Shown: one piece after another, positions 12,421-23,534 of the stretch
Layout of the letters: every line of letters begins with the position of its first letter
Position numbering within the stretch: position 1 is the first letter of the stretch
DNA from: Temnothorax longispinosus
Lineage: Eukaryota; Arthropoda; Insecta; Hymenoptera; Formicidae
Assembly: GCF_030848805.1 (NCBI RefSeq)
Contig: NC_092359.1
Coordinates: forward strand, 13,821,091-13,885,090
Length of the DNA: 64,000 nucleotides
Reading direction: 5' to 3'
Notes under the pieces: model-generated
The model's database searches: none
The model's input: the letters and a program-made list of their open reading frames with translations, nothing else
What the model was told of the DNA's origin: nothing
Made by a program: the position numbers and the translations under genes

Positions 12421-12712
12421 AAATCAAATGTTTATTAATGAAGTACACATATACATACGTTTATATTTAAATATTTTTTTATATTTAAATATATTCAAAT
12501 ATATTTAAAACAGACTGCATATCACGCCTATTATCAATGAAGATAATGATGAAGATTAGTCTATCCATATGAATATAACTATAAGTAGTGTAAATAATAG
12601 TATGAGAGTGATTATGTGAACGAATGTGTATGGGTACTTCATTATTTTGAGTGTATGTGTACGTGTATGTGTATATGTGTGTACTTCATTAATAAACATT
12701 TGATATACGATT
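12421..12712. repeat. Inverted repeat, possible MITE
   Basis: AAATCAAATGTTTATTAATG AAGTACACATAT near 12420 is repeated in inverse orientation near 12675-12710. Between the arms lie ATTTAAATAT runs and GTGTATGTGT microsatellite. No coding content. Confidence 0.6.
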
Positions 12713-13148
12713 TAATATACGAATATAGTGCATATATGGCAATTGTACCAAAAACATATCATATTTTTAAAAAATAAAAAAATGAACGCGTGGTCGCCAC
12801 GCGCGTTAGAAGTGAAACTTCTGAAAGCAAGGCTTTGCCATAACTTTTCTGAAATTAATACCAAAAAAAACAATGCAACGGAATTAGTCACTCTAAGCCG
12901 CCCGCAACTCGAAAATATAGTGTTACACGCAGTTCTCACTATATCCGTCTCGCCAGTGCCGTACGCCTGATCGAATTTTCGTGACGCGTTTTCGAGTCGC
13001 AAAATCGAATTTACTTACCGATCCAAAAGGAGTTTCACTTTGTACGCTTGTTGGTCGAATTTTCGTGACACTATTTCGTGACGTTTTTTCGTGTTGCATA
13101 ATCGAACTTACTACCGTACCAAAGAAGTTTCATTTCGTACGCCTATTG

Positions 13149-14358
13149 CCCTTATAGAAAAGTAGTACTAAAAGTACACAGTAATAAATTACTGTAAATA
13201 CTGGCAGTAATATTTTGGCGAGTAGTTTAGAAGTACTGGGCAGTACTAGATTACTAGTAGTAATTTATTACACAGAACTACTGGTGCTTAGTATTGAATT
13301 ACTTACTCAAAAATTTCCAATTTCCGATATTCATCCGGCATAAAAAAAAAGTATTTTTTTTGAAATTTTATTATTATTTTATAATTAAATTTGTTTCTTA
13401 AGATGCAGTCTATAATTATAAATATTTTCTCGTACTTGAAAAAACACTTACCTTGGTGGGATTCGAACTCGGGACCTCTGGATCGTGAGCCAACTGCCTT
13501 AAGTGGTAGACTACTTCTTAATTTAATGTAAGTGTTATATATAGTCTACATATGTCATAATCAGCACAAATATATAATTTTATAAAAATCATCTTAAGAA
13601 ACAAATTTAGTTTAAAAAGAGTAATAAAATTTTGAATTGGATATATAATATAATATTTCTTAATGTCGGGCGAATGTCAGAAACCAGTGCCGGCTTATTA
13701 TGAAATTTTGTGTTCGTAAATATATTTATGAAAAAAGTATATTTATAAAGTTAAAACATTCTTATCAAATCCTTACAAGGGCCTTGTCTATCCTTTAACC
13801 TTTGACCATAGTTGCAAAACATATAGTTGATGGATCAGCTTGATTAATTATATTTAATTACTTATTTTGTATATTAGGTCCCTTTATTCCAGATATAAAA
13901 CATATGCATTTATTATTTTATAATTGTACTAATATACTCTACAGGTAGGTTGTGAAATTTTTAAGGTTTAATTAGGACAATGAATTTTACATATATAAAT
14001 TCAGTACTTCAGGTGTTTGCCGCTCCAGTAGTTGAATCTCATCTTTACCAGTACTTAAGTACTAGACCAAGTAATGAATTATTAGGAAAACTACTTACTC
14101 ATTCTATCAATACTTCACATCTAAGCTCAACTACTAGATTCTCTAATACTTCAGTACTTTTTTACTATATAAGCAAATACTGAAGCAAATACTATCAGTA
14201 CTTTGAATCCCGGAAGAACTACTAATACTACTATAGATATTACTCATTCGCCAGTAGTTGAACTACTGAAGTACAGAAATAAAATACTGATCGCCAGTAA
14301 AAAATTACTAGACTCAGTAATAAATTACTGACCAGCCAGTAATACTTTTCTGTAAGGG
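13149..14358. mobile_element. CCCTTACAG-family MITE, copy D (diverged)
   Basis: Starts CCCTTATAGAAAAGTAG and ends ACTTTTCTGTAAGGG. TG is duplicated (13147-13148, 14359-14360). The right half is the richest in AGTACTT/CAGTAATA motifs, and the tRNA-like core is at 13456-13517. More diverged than copies A-C, so probably older. Confidence 0.85.
13456..13517 (-). other. tRNA-like cassette in copy D
   Basis: Minus strand, GGGATTCGAACTCGGGACC then TGGATCGTGAGCC. The B-box reads AGTTCGAATCC, as in the 6785 copy. Confidence 0.5.
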
Positions 14359-15006
14359 TGGCCGAATTTTCATTACACTTTTCGTGTCGCATAATCAAAC
14401 TTACTACCGTGCCAGAAGAAGAACCGTCTCGCCAACGCCGTACGCCTATTGGTCAAATTTTCGTTACACTTTTCGTGTCGCACAATCGAACTTACTACCG
14501 TACCAAAGAAGTTTCACTTCCGTTACACTTTTTCGTGTCGCGAATCGAACTCACTACCGTGCCTAAAGAAGTTTCACTTCAAAAAAGAATACTTTATTTT
14601 TGAAAAGTACCGCCTACCCATTTTATTGCTTCAAAGAAAATTATGTCTGATAGGAAACTACTCCAAGATTCTATAAAAATTTTTTCGTAATTGTGCCAGA
14701 AAGATAACGGGACTAAAAAAAAGCAAGAACATTTATTTATTTATTTTATCAATGTTTCTGTCATCAGAAACCTTTTCCGAATTTTCCACAAATGTGTCTC
14801 AATGATATCTACAACATATTAAAATTTTATCAAAATTGGTTAAGCCGATCAAAAAATATGAATTATTTTCGAAATTTTTATTTTTTATTTTTACACCAAA
14901 ACGGTTTAATATTAAGAGCTAATATTTGACTAAATTGTAAGTGACACTGATAGCAATCAGAGGAAAAAAAATGAGCATGATCCGTGTGGAGGCACATTGA
15001 TCCTTC

Positions 15007-15868
15007 TTATCCGGCTACGGCCTTTGTAATTTTTTTTTATGTAGTATAAAAAAAATTTTTTAAGGTTTTTTACTTCAGAAGTAAATGTTTAAGAAAAAAA
15101 ATAGTACAAATTGATATCTTCAAAAAAGTTGAATTATTCAGGAGGGTCAAAATGGTACATTTTAGGTAGGTAAAATCGTTGATAAATGATAAATTAAAGA
15201 TAAAATTATATTTAATATAGCAAATATGATATTTTTTAAATAATTCATTACAAATTTATGTAATATATAATATGTAGAATATGTTGAAAAGATTCATCCA
15301 CCGAGCTTCGGCCGCCATTCAAAATTCCATTTGGGGGGGGGGGATAACTAAACTGTAAAGAAACAACTATTTGTCTAAAAATCTTTTAAAGGAACGTTGT
15401 TTTGACCAAAAACAACATTTATCATAAATATAACAACTTCAAAAAATTACTCAACCCCACTGGCCATTACTTCTTTATTCTTCCTTTTCACAACGTTTCG
15501 GCCTCAATCAGGCCCTTTTCAAGGCAAAATTTATCATAAATAATGGCAACATTGTTACTTACTATAGATAAAGACTATGTCAAGTGTATACCTGGATCTG
15601 AGACGTCCGTGCGAGATTTGATTTGCTCGACATTCGACAATGGGCGCGTTTAGCAGACACAACTGTTGCACAACTGTTGAGTTTGTCTTATCATCACTCT
15701 GCGTTAATTGATTGGTTCTAAAAGTAAGAGCCAATCACGTTCGACTGCTACTGAGCTGCTTGGTCTGCTGAACACGACCAATATGTTTATCTTTCGAAGC
15801 GGTTTGGACTTCTTCCCCCTCCTACTTTTTTTAGAGGGAGAAGCCAGGCAGGCTTGCCCCTTCACTGA
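15007..15868. other. AT-rich DNA, no gene seen
   Basis: Contains a G-run (15341-15350) and a short GGCCTCAATCAGGCC-type palindrome near 15500. No coding signal recognised. Confidence 0.55.
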
Positions 15869-16551
15869 CTGAGAGCCGAAAAACAGTAATAATTCCTGTA
15901 TTTTTGCTCACTCTCAACTTTTAATCTTTCTTACAGTAACCATAACGCATTACTACAGTAAACATTCTCCCAGTAACCAGTACGGATTTCACAGTAACCA
16001 CACGATAAAGACCAGTAAAAATTCCGGTGCAATATTTTAACAAAAAAAAGAATTTTTTTCTTTTTTATTTTCAAATGGCTCTTATTTTTTTCTAATATTT
16101 TTATAGTTTAATTTGTATTCGTGGTTTCGCATATATTCTATTTCATATTAATTAAAATTACACATTGTTTTACAATTTTTGAAAACACATTGACGGGAGA
16201 CGGGATTCGAATCTAAGATTCCGGAATAACAACCTAATACGCTAACGCTGAGCTAACTATCTATTCTACAATAACTATTATGAATCTCATATATCTCACT
16301 GAACTGCTCTGAACTCGCGCGATAGAACAAATATAGAGAGCCAACAGTAATGGTTACAGAATCGCACATGATTAAATAATCGAACTTCTCAGTAATTATT
16401 TCTCTTCTATTATTTCTATTAGACAATGTCGCTTACGATCTTAATCTTTAGAATTACTGTGTTTTTCAGCAGACAAGACTTTTAGGTAAGCATCTGTGTA
16501 TTAAAATTAAAAGTTGCGAATGAACAAAAATTACTGTTTTCCGGCTCTCAG
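15869..16551. mobile_element. CTGAGAGCCG inverted-repeat element with tRNA-like core
   Basis: Left end CTGAGAGCCGAAAAACAG and right end CTGTTTTCCGGCTCTCAG, with inverted similarity continuing for about 50 bp (ACAGTAAT, TTGTTCA/TTGCTCA, CAACTTTTAAT). The left third carries at least five ACAGTAA/CAGTAACC motifs. A tRNA-like segment lies at 16192-16263 on the minus strand. The target duplication is not clear. No transposase. Confidence 0.65.
16192..16263 (-). other. tRNA-like segment, unrelated to the 4217 cassette
   Basis: On the minus strand it reads TAGCTCAGCGTTAGCG (good A-box/D-arm), a middle part with TTATTCCGGAATC, and AGATTCGAATCCCGTCT (B-box with one mismatch, T-arm pairing AGA/TCT). 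A-to-B spacing of about 35 nt is normal for a tRNA. The acceptor stem is not convincing, so it is a tRNA relic or a tRNA-derived element core, not a confident tRNA gene. Confidence 0.55.
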
Positions 16552-17807
16552 CGTTAATTCTCAAGTTACGAGCATATGTTGTGTTGGCACGGACGCCGTC
16601 TATGCCGTTTTGGCCGGATCTATGTACTAATATAGGTAGAGGGATATGTATTTATATATGTATGTAGATGTAGTACGCAGTATCTATTCACTTCCTACTA
16701 CTATCATTGTTGAAATTGAATGACGACATTCGCATGAAGGCTCTATTGGCAATATAAGCGAATTATGACTAATAAATAGAAATTATTTATAACTTTATAA
16801 AAGGTAAGAATATTATTTCAAACGATCCGGAAAGTTCCGGAACTTTCTAGATGTCTACAATTAACTCGCCTCTAAGTATATAAAAAACGTTAGGTGATTG
16901 CGCGCTTTATTTATAGTATACTGCTTCATATTAAACTCGATCTTATATTATATGAAAACTTTGCAAAAGCGCTTAAACAATCCGGACTACTTTTTAGTAT
17001 TTATATAACTATTTGCCGCAAATAAATCAGGCCAAGCTGAAGGAAGGCATGTTTATTAGTCGTCAAATTTAAAGACTTAAAAAAAAAAATTTTTTTAAGT
17101 CACTTAACTGAACGAGCTCTCTGCCTGGATATCTTTTAAGAAAGACTTCTTGGGAGATACAAGAGAAGATGTTAACAACTAGTCTTTGATTTTTTGGAAA
17201 ATCTACAAAAGAGAATGGGCATATCACTGAAAGGTCTCAGGGAAAGGAATTTTTTCAGCTCTCGCTTAGAGTTTTTCCAGCAAATGTAGAAACTGTTAGC
17301 AATGAGCAGAGCAAGCAATTTCATCAAGACTTATTAGTCATGGAAGCCTGTTATCAAGATAATTATAGTAGTATAAAGATAGTGGTATAAAGTAGTATAT
17401 AAAGATAGTAGATAATTATTTTTGTCTTTTTTAAGAGAAACAGACTCACAATCAGTTTACAAGACACAAAAGACTTAAAAAAAAATTTTAATATCTATTT
17501 TGAATTAGAGTAAGTTCGGGTAAATTGAACCATTCAGGCAAGTTGAACCATCACAATATCTTTTTATCGATTATTAAGTATTACAATCTAGCGGACAGCA
17601 GTGGAATTACTAACTGCTGGACCACTAACTTAACGTACAAAGCAGCAACGTAGCACAACGTGTCATAAAATTAAAAATTAAAACTAAAAATTTGGTGTGT
17701 ATTGCTTAATTACAGCGTAAGGTTAGTATATAAACTTTTATTTTGCAGTCAGGTTACTTCACAGCTTCTAGGGTGCAGTCCCACGTAGAGGAAATCGAAA
17801 AAAAGAA
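16552..17807. other. AT-rich DNA, no gene seen
   Basis: No open frame or inverted repeat that I can support. TTGAACCATTCAGGC / AAGTTGAACCATCAC near 17525-17555 is a short direct repeat. Confidence 0.5.
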
Positions 17808-18307
17808 NNNNNNNNNNNNNNNNNNNNNNNNNNNNNNNNNNNNNNNNNNNNNNNNNNNNNNNNNNNNNNNNNNNNNNNNNNNNNNNNNNNNNNNNNNNNN
17901 NNNNNNNNNNNNNNNNNNNNNNNNNNNNNNNNNNNNNNNNNNNNNNNNNNNNNNNNNNNNNNNNNNNNNNNNNNNNNNNNNNNNNNNNNNNNNNNNNNNN
18001 NNNNNNNNNNNNNNNNNNNNNNNNNNNNNNNNNNNNNNNNNNNNNNNNNNNNNNNNNNNNNNNNNNNNNNNNNNNNNNNNNNNNNNNNNNNNNNNNNNNN
18101 NNNNNNNNNNNNNNNNNNNNNNNNNNNNNNNNNNNNNNNNNNNNNNNNNNNNNNNNNNNNNNNNNNNNNNNNNNNNNNNNNNNNNNNNNNNNNNNNNNNN
18201 NNNNNNNNNNNNNNNNNNNNNNNNNNNNNNNNNNNNNNNNNNNNNNNNNNNNNNNNNNNNNNNNNNNNNNNNNNNNNNNNNNNNNNNNNNNNNNNNNNNN
18301 NNNNNNN
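17808..18307. other. Assembly gap, 500 N
   Basis: Placeholder gap that ends one base before the Copia 5' LTR, so the left target duplication is mostly hidden. Confidence 0.99.
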
Positions 18308-18308
18308 T

Positions 18309-18520
18309 TGTTGGAAATGATATAAAGGCGGCACTCCTGTGCCATTTATAGTGCTATCTATATCTTACATAATTTTTGCCCTATCAAAAGAATCCCTTCT
18401 AGCTATCACTCATTCTGTGGTTGTACGCGCACTGATTACTTATTGTAAAACGAAGATATTATTAAAAGGGATATACACATTTATACAAAACGCTGCATCA
18501 TATCTACCCATTTTCCTACA
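18309..18520 (+). repeat. Copia 5' LTR
   Basis: TGTTGGAAATGATATAAAGG to CATTTTCCTACA, 212 bp. ATATAAAGG near the start is a likely TATA box. Confidence 0.95.
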
Positions 18521-18535
18521 GGTTATGGGCCCAGA
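18521..18535 (+). promoter_or_regulatory. Primer-binding site, anticodon arm of initiator tRNA-Met
   Basis: GGTTATGGGCCCAG follows the LTR directly. It is complementary to the anticodon stem-loop of tRNA-iMet (its CAT anticodon inside GGGCCCATAACC), not to a tRNA 3' end. Known copia-type elements prime from such an internal tRNA fragment. Confidence 0.85.
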
Positions 18536-18655
18536 AGGTTTGGTACTGCGCTGAAAGAAAAGTATACGTGCAAAACTTAACGTATACATACGAAAGCGAT
18601 CGTAAGAAAAACATAACCTTTTCGCAGATTATAAGCCGTAATTTTCCCGTGAAAG

Positions 18656-19414
18656 ATGAGTCAAACGTCGTTTAAAATTCCGCCTCTCCAAAAGGAAAAT
18701 TATGATACGTGGAAAATCCACATGAAAGCATTGCTTATAAAGAACGATGCTTGGGGATACGTCAGCGGAACGAAGAGAAAACCTGTCGCGACAGCCACGA
18801 ATGCAGCTGACGTTGCAGCCTGGGAAGTGGCCGACGAGAAGGCCATGGCCGACATCATACTCGCAATAAGTGCCGAGGAACTAAAACAAGTAAACGGATG
18901 CACCACGTCTAAAGAAGTCTGGCAAAAATTGAAGAGCCTTTACGAATCTGAAGGCCCGACGCGAAAAGCGATGCTGCTAGAAGAATTGATAAATCATAAG
19001 ATGGATGAATTTCAGGATATGAGAGACTACGTGGCAAATTTCTTTGACACAGTAAATAAGCTGGACGCCATGGAAATCAGAATCCCTCAAGAAATGATAG
19101 TTGTTCTGTTACTATCCAGCATTCCAAAATCTTATGAAGCTTTCAGAGTAGCTATTAAAACGCGACAAGAATTGCCTACCCCGGACGAGTTAAAGGTAAA
19201 ATTACTCGACGAATTCCAAGCCAGAAAGCGAAACAAGGATGAAAAATCCGAAGCCATGGTAGCGTCAAAGCCATCCCGAAACTCCAAGAACCAACATCAA
19301 GAACGTAAATCATCCGACAAGGGAAATGAAGCACGGTTCAAATACAAGTGTCATCGATGCGGCAAAGTTGGACACATGGCAAAGGATTGCAAGTGGCGAA
19401 AGCAATTAAGATAA
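18656..19414 (+). CDS. gag: Copia Gag
   Basis: 252 residues opening MSQTSFKIPPLQKENYDTWK, the UBN2-like Copia gag domain in which the particle subunit is built. A single CCHC zinc knuckle CHRCGKVGHMAKDC lies near residue 233. It starts at the first ATG after the 5' LTR and PBS. The frame closes at TAA just after the knuckle, while the pol frame is open from a few bases upstream in another frame. Copia elements usually carry gag and pol as one frame, so this is either a mutation or a recoding site; I favour mutation given the later stops. Confidence 0.92.
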   Translation: MSQTSFKIPPLQKENYDTWKIHMKALLIKNDAWGYVSGTKRKPVATATNAADVAAWEVADEKAMADIILAISAEELKQVNGCTTSKEVWQKLKSLYESEGPTRKAMLLEELINHKMDEFQDMRDYVANFFDTVNKLDAMEIRIPQEMIVVLLLSSIPKSYEAFRVAIKTRQELPTPDELKVKLLDEFQARKRNKDEKSEAMVASKPSRNSKNQHQERKSSDKGNEARFKYKCHRCGKVGHMAKDCKWRKQLR

Positions 19415-22400
19415 CGACAAAAAGTCAGACGGAAAAGAAACGTCGAAACGAGCCGAAATAGCTATGAATATTATACCGAACCGAGAAAATAAATGGTGTT
19501 TAGACTCTGGTGCCTCATCGCACATGAGTTCTTTCGAAGAGAAATTTGAGAATATTGGGAAATCCAATACATTAAAATTAAATCTAGCGAGTTCCCACTC
19601 CACAGAAATAAACGGAATCGGAGATGTCAAAATTAATGTGAGTCAAGATTTTTCAACCAAACTCGAAGAAACCTTGTTCGTACCGGATCTTCGCTCAAAC
19701 TTGATGTCTGTTTCCAAAATTACTGATCACGGTTTCGAGGTCCTATTCCGGAAAGAGGGTGCTGCTGTCATAGATCCACAAACCGGAGAAAAAGTTATCG
19801 TAGCTCAACGAGAACGGGAATTGTATTTTGTCAAGGAATTAGAGAGCAACTCCCTCGTCGCACAGGCAAATGCATCAAGACTCCAGGAGTGGCATCAAAA
19901 ATTTGGTCATTTGAATGAAAAGGATCTAAAAGATCTGAGTCAGCACAACAAGATTCACGGGATCACCATCAACGGTAATGAAAAACTACCAACTTGCGAA
20001 ATTTGTATAAAAGGGAAACAGACGCGAACCCTCTTTACACAGTCGACCTCTCGATCCAAAGAAGTCTTAGAACTGATCCACACAGATCTCTGTGGACCAA
20101 TGAAAGTTGATTCCATTGGAGGTTCAAAATATTTTGCCACCTTCATTGATGACAAGTCGAGATGGTGCGAAACTTATTTTCTAAAGAAGAAAAATGAACT
20201 CTTTGACAAGTTTTTGGAATTCAAGGCGAAAGTCGAGAAACAGACTGGAAAATTTATCAAGACTGTAAGGTCAGATAACGGAAGAGAATATCGAAGCAAC
20301 GGACTTGAAGATTACCTGAAGAAGGAAGGAATATGTCATCAGCGTACTGTAGATTACACACCGCAACAAAACGGCGTTGCAGAACGTCAGAACAGGACAC
20401 TCGTTGAAATGGCGACGTGTATATTGATTCAATCCGGCCTTTCGCGAACCTTCTGGGCGGAAGCAATTTTGACTGCAGCCTACATACGAAACAGATGTCC
20501 ATCACGAAGCCTAGAGGGGAAATTACCTTACGAGATATGGACCGGGAAAACTCCAACTGCAATTCATTTTCAAATTTTTGGTGTGAAAGCCCACATGCTG
20601 GACAAGTCAAAACGCGTGAAATTCGACCAGAAAACGATCGAATGCGTATTCGTCGGTTATTCCGCAGAATCGAAAGCTTACAGATTGTGGGACTTGAAGT
20701 CAAGAAAAATTCGCGTGAGTCGCGACGTGACCTTCGTAAACACCTTCCAAAATCAACAGGAATTTGAAGAGTTTATAGACAAGAAGACTTTACTACGCTC
20801 GAGCAGAAACGACATAGAAATACAGGGTTCTTTTCACAACGACAGCGATCAGGAAGATTCTGACAATGAATTAGAAATAACTTTGACAAATCAAACTCAC
20901 AATGAGGTCAACGTTCCAGAAGACGTTGATGAAAATGAAGAAGAAGGCAACCTACCAAATATCCGCGAAGAGCAACCTATGCCACAGATGAGAATTGGAC
21001 CTGGACGTCCAAAGAAAATACTCACAGGTCAAAGAGGGCGTCCTAAAAAAGAGCCACATATGATTCGGATTGAAGAACAAGAAGCAAACCGAAAAGATCA
21101 ACAAGAAGAACGCCCTGATATGGATCAAGCTGAAGCCGAAGAAGAGTTCTTCAGTTGTTTTGCTGGGATGACTGAAAAAGGGGATCCACGTACAACGAAG
21201 GAAGTTCTGTCAACAGAGGAAGCGCACGAGTGGAAAGAAGCCATGCGGAACGAGTATAAAGCCTTAATAGAAAATGGTACATGGACCTTAGTCGATCGTC
21301 CAAAAAACCGAAAAGTTATCGGTTCCAGATGGGTTCTACGGACTAAATTCAAGGCAGATGGCTCGGTAGAACATCGAAAGGCTCGGATAGTAGCCAAAGG
21401 TTTCTCACAGGAACCGAACGTTGATTTCCACGAAACCTTCGCCCCGGTTGCCAGGATTGGTTCCATTCGAATCGTGATGGGACTTGCAGCAGAACTGGAA
21501 CTGGAAGTTCATCAGCTTGATTTCACCAGCGCTTACTTAAACGGACATATTGATGAAGAAATCTACATGGAGCTTCCGGAAGGATTGTCAACAGTGCTGG
21601 AAGAAGAACAACTCCAGAAGATATTCGAAGACAAGGTGTGTCTTCTAAAAAGAGCGATATATGGATTGAAGCAATCCGGCCGTCAGTAGTATAAAGAGCT
21701 TGATTCAAAACTAAAGCTTCTAGGTTTCAAACCACTTGATGCTGACCCTTGCGTCTACATTTGAAGAGAGAACGGAAAGTTAACGATTGCTGTGATTTAT
21801 GTCGACGATGTCATTTTTGCCTCGAATGACAAGAACATCTTTGAACTGAAGGAGAATCTCGCAAAATCTTTTAAAATGAAGGATCTAGGGCAACTTCACT
21901 ATTGCTTTGGAATAGAATTCTCTCAAGATAAGAAGAAACGCGAAATTCGCATGACGCAGAAAAAGTACATCCAAGATGTACTGAAACGTTTCAACATGGA
22001 AGATTGCAAACCAGTGGCTACGCCAATGAATCCTGCTGTGAAACTTTCGAAGAAGATGAGCCCGACCACCGAAGAGGACAAGAAACAAATGAGCCAAATT
22101 CCCTACAGAAATCTCATCGGCTCTTTGATGTACTTAGCTACAAGTACGCGCCCGGACATAGCGCACGCAATAAGTATACTCAGCCAATTCAGTGAAAATC
22201 CTGGTCAAGATCATTGGAAGGCTGCAAAGCGTGTGCTACGCTATTTGAAGAAAACCGAGAATTTGGGAATCACCTTCACTAAAACTGGTAACGAATTAGT
22301 CGGTTTTTCAGATGCTGATTGGGGTTCGAGCATAGATGACCGAAGATCTTACACCGGGTACGTGTTCAAACTGGCTGGCGGTGCTATCAGTTGGTCATCG

Positions 22401-22757
22401 AGGAAGCAGAAAACAGTGGCCATGTCGAGTGCCGAGGCAGAGTATATGGCACTGTCCGAAGCGGCCAAGGAGACCATCTACACACGAAGATTTTTATCTG
22501 AAGTCGTGGGAAAGCTGGACACTACGATGCTTTTCTGTGACAACCAAAGTGCTGGACTAATAGCGAAAAATCCAGTTTTCCACGAACGCACCAAGCATAT
22601 AGACTTGCGACACCATTTTGTGCGGGAAGCAGTTGAAGATGGCAAGGTCCAAATTGGGTATCTTCCAACCGAGGACATGCCTGCTGATGTGCTAACTAAA
22701 GGACTCTCAACACCCAAGCACGAAAAATGTATCAAAGACATTGGTTTAAAGAATTAA
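19408..22757 (+). pseudogene. pol: Copia Pol, with two in-frame stop codons
   Basis: One frame covers protease (WCLDSGASSHMS near 19497), integrase zinc finger (WHQKFGHLN ... CEICIKGKQ near 19890-20010), integrase core with HTDLCGP, SDNGREY and QNGVAERQNR, then RT from WKEAMRNEYKAL to the catalytic YVDD (21798-21809) and RNase H with GFSDADWGS, SSAEAEYMAL and CDNQSAG. The C-terminus (RHHFVREAVEDGKV, MPADVLTKGL) is complete. TAG at 21687-21689 and TGA at 21762-21764 interrupt RT between the fingers/palm start and YVDD. An ATG at 19464 is available, but the frame is open from 19408. It would encode a polyprotein in a cytoplasmic particle; as it stands it cannot make RT. Confidence 0.93.
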
Positions 22758-22803
22758 TTTCTCTCCTTTATTATTCTTTATTTGTATTGTCACAGGAATT
22801 GCC

Positions 22804-22817
22804 TTTTTACGGGGGAG
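22804..22817 (+). promoter_or_regulatory. Polypurine tract of the Copia element
   Basis: ACGGGGGAG directly before the 3' LTR, the site from which plus-strand DNA would be primed. Short but correctly placed. Confidence 0.75.
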
Positions 22818-23029
22818 TGTTGGAAATGATATAAAGGCGGCACTCCTGTGCCATCTATAGTGCTATCTATATCTTACATAATTTTTGCCCTATCAAAAGA
22901 ATCCCTTCTAGCTATCACTCATTCTGTGGTTGTACGCGCACTGATTACTTATTGTAAAACAAAGATATTATTAAAAGGGATATACACATTTATACAAAAC
23001 GCTGCATCATATCTACCCATTTTCCTACA
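22818..23029 (+). repeat. Copia 3' LTR
   Basis: 212 bp, same boundaries TGTTGG...CCTACA as the 5' LTR. Confidence 0.95.
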
Positions 23030-23099
23030 ATTGTCAACAACTCCTGCAAGTTTCATCAAATTCGGAGGTAGGGGCTATTCGGAAGTCTTACCAAAAGCT

Positions 23100-23440
23100 T
23101 TTAGTTAAAGCAGAGAATACAATGTATCAACTATTCTCTGCTTTATTAAAGCAGAGAATACAATATCCCGGCATGTTAAAAAATTCCGAAATATTCACGT
23201 TTATGTACAAAAATTTTCTCGTTAACGATATGCTCGGTACTCGCGGTGACAGCTCGGTGCGTCTCCAATTTTGCTAGCGCCCCTAGCGGCTAAGAGTGGC
23301 ACGCGCCGTCCCCATATCAACTATTTTCTGCTTTATTAAAGCAGAGAATACAATGTATCAACTATTCTCTGCTTTATTAAACCAGAGAATACAATGTATC
23401 AACTATTCTCTGCTTCATTAAACCAGAGAATACTTAAAAT
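23100..23440. repeat. Palindromic tandem repeat, AGAGAATACAATGTATC unit
   Basis: Units of about 41 bp alternate GCAGAGAATACAATG, TATCAACTATTCTCTGC and TTTATTAAA, so each unit is itself an inverted repeat. A GC-richer stretch (23220-23310) interrupts the array. The same ATTCTCTGCTTTAA motif appears at 38703-38815. Confidence 0.75.
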
Positions 23441-23534
23441 CATAATATATAAATGTATTATATTGTATTTTTTCAAACAAAGTGCGCGCCTTACAGGTGG
23501 AAAATCTTAATAATTATAATTTTAAAATACATAA

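Larger units (their letters stand above)
13000..14610. repeat. Tandem repeat, about 80-100 bp unit, split by MITE copy D
   Basis: Units of GTACGCCTATTGGTC, GAATTTTCGTTACAC, TTTTCGTGTCGCATAATCG and ACTACCGTACCAAAG recur on both sides of copy D (13040-13148 and 14359-14580). The unit's TATTGGCC/TATTGGTC sequence supplies the empty site for copy D. Confidence 0.7.
9611..15006. mobile_element. Long inverted-repeat element, multiply interrupted
   Basis: Left arm starts GAAGGATCAATGTGCC at 9611 and the right arm ends with its reverse complement at 15006. The arms match through GATCATGCTCATC, TGCTATCAGTGTCACTTAC, GATGACAGAAACATTGAT, TTCTTGCT and TATCTTTCTG. The left arm is split by a solo LTR (9871-10755) and MITE copy C (10800-11835), and MITE copy D (13149-14358) lies inside. 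The interior is two tandem-repeat fields (11850-12420 and 13000-14600) around a smaller inverted repeat. No coding region is recognised. Possible TT duplication at both ends. Confidence 0.7.
18309..23029 (+). mobile_element. Copia LTR retrotransposon, near-complete but broken
   Basis: 212-bp LTRs at both ends, an internal PBS and PPT, and gag plus pol in the Copia order protease-integrase-RT-RNase H. The LTRs differ at only two positions that I can see (18353 T/C region and 18454 G/A region), which points to a recent insertion. Even so the coding region has a frame break between gag and pol and two in-frame stops. The right flank starts ATTGT and the single visible left flank base is T, which is compatible with a 5-bp duplication. 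Confidence 0.95.

Noticed and set aside
12728..13002. Paired frames of 80 and 96 codons on opposite strands
   Set aside because: They fall in the tandem-repeat interior of the 9611-15006 element; no domain.
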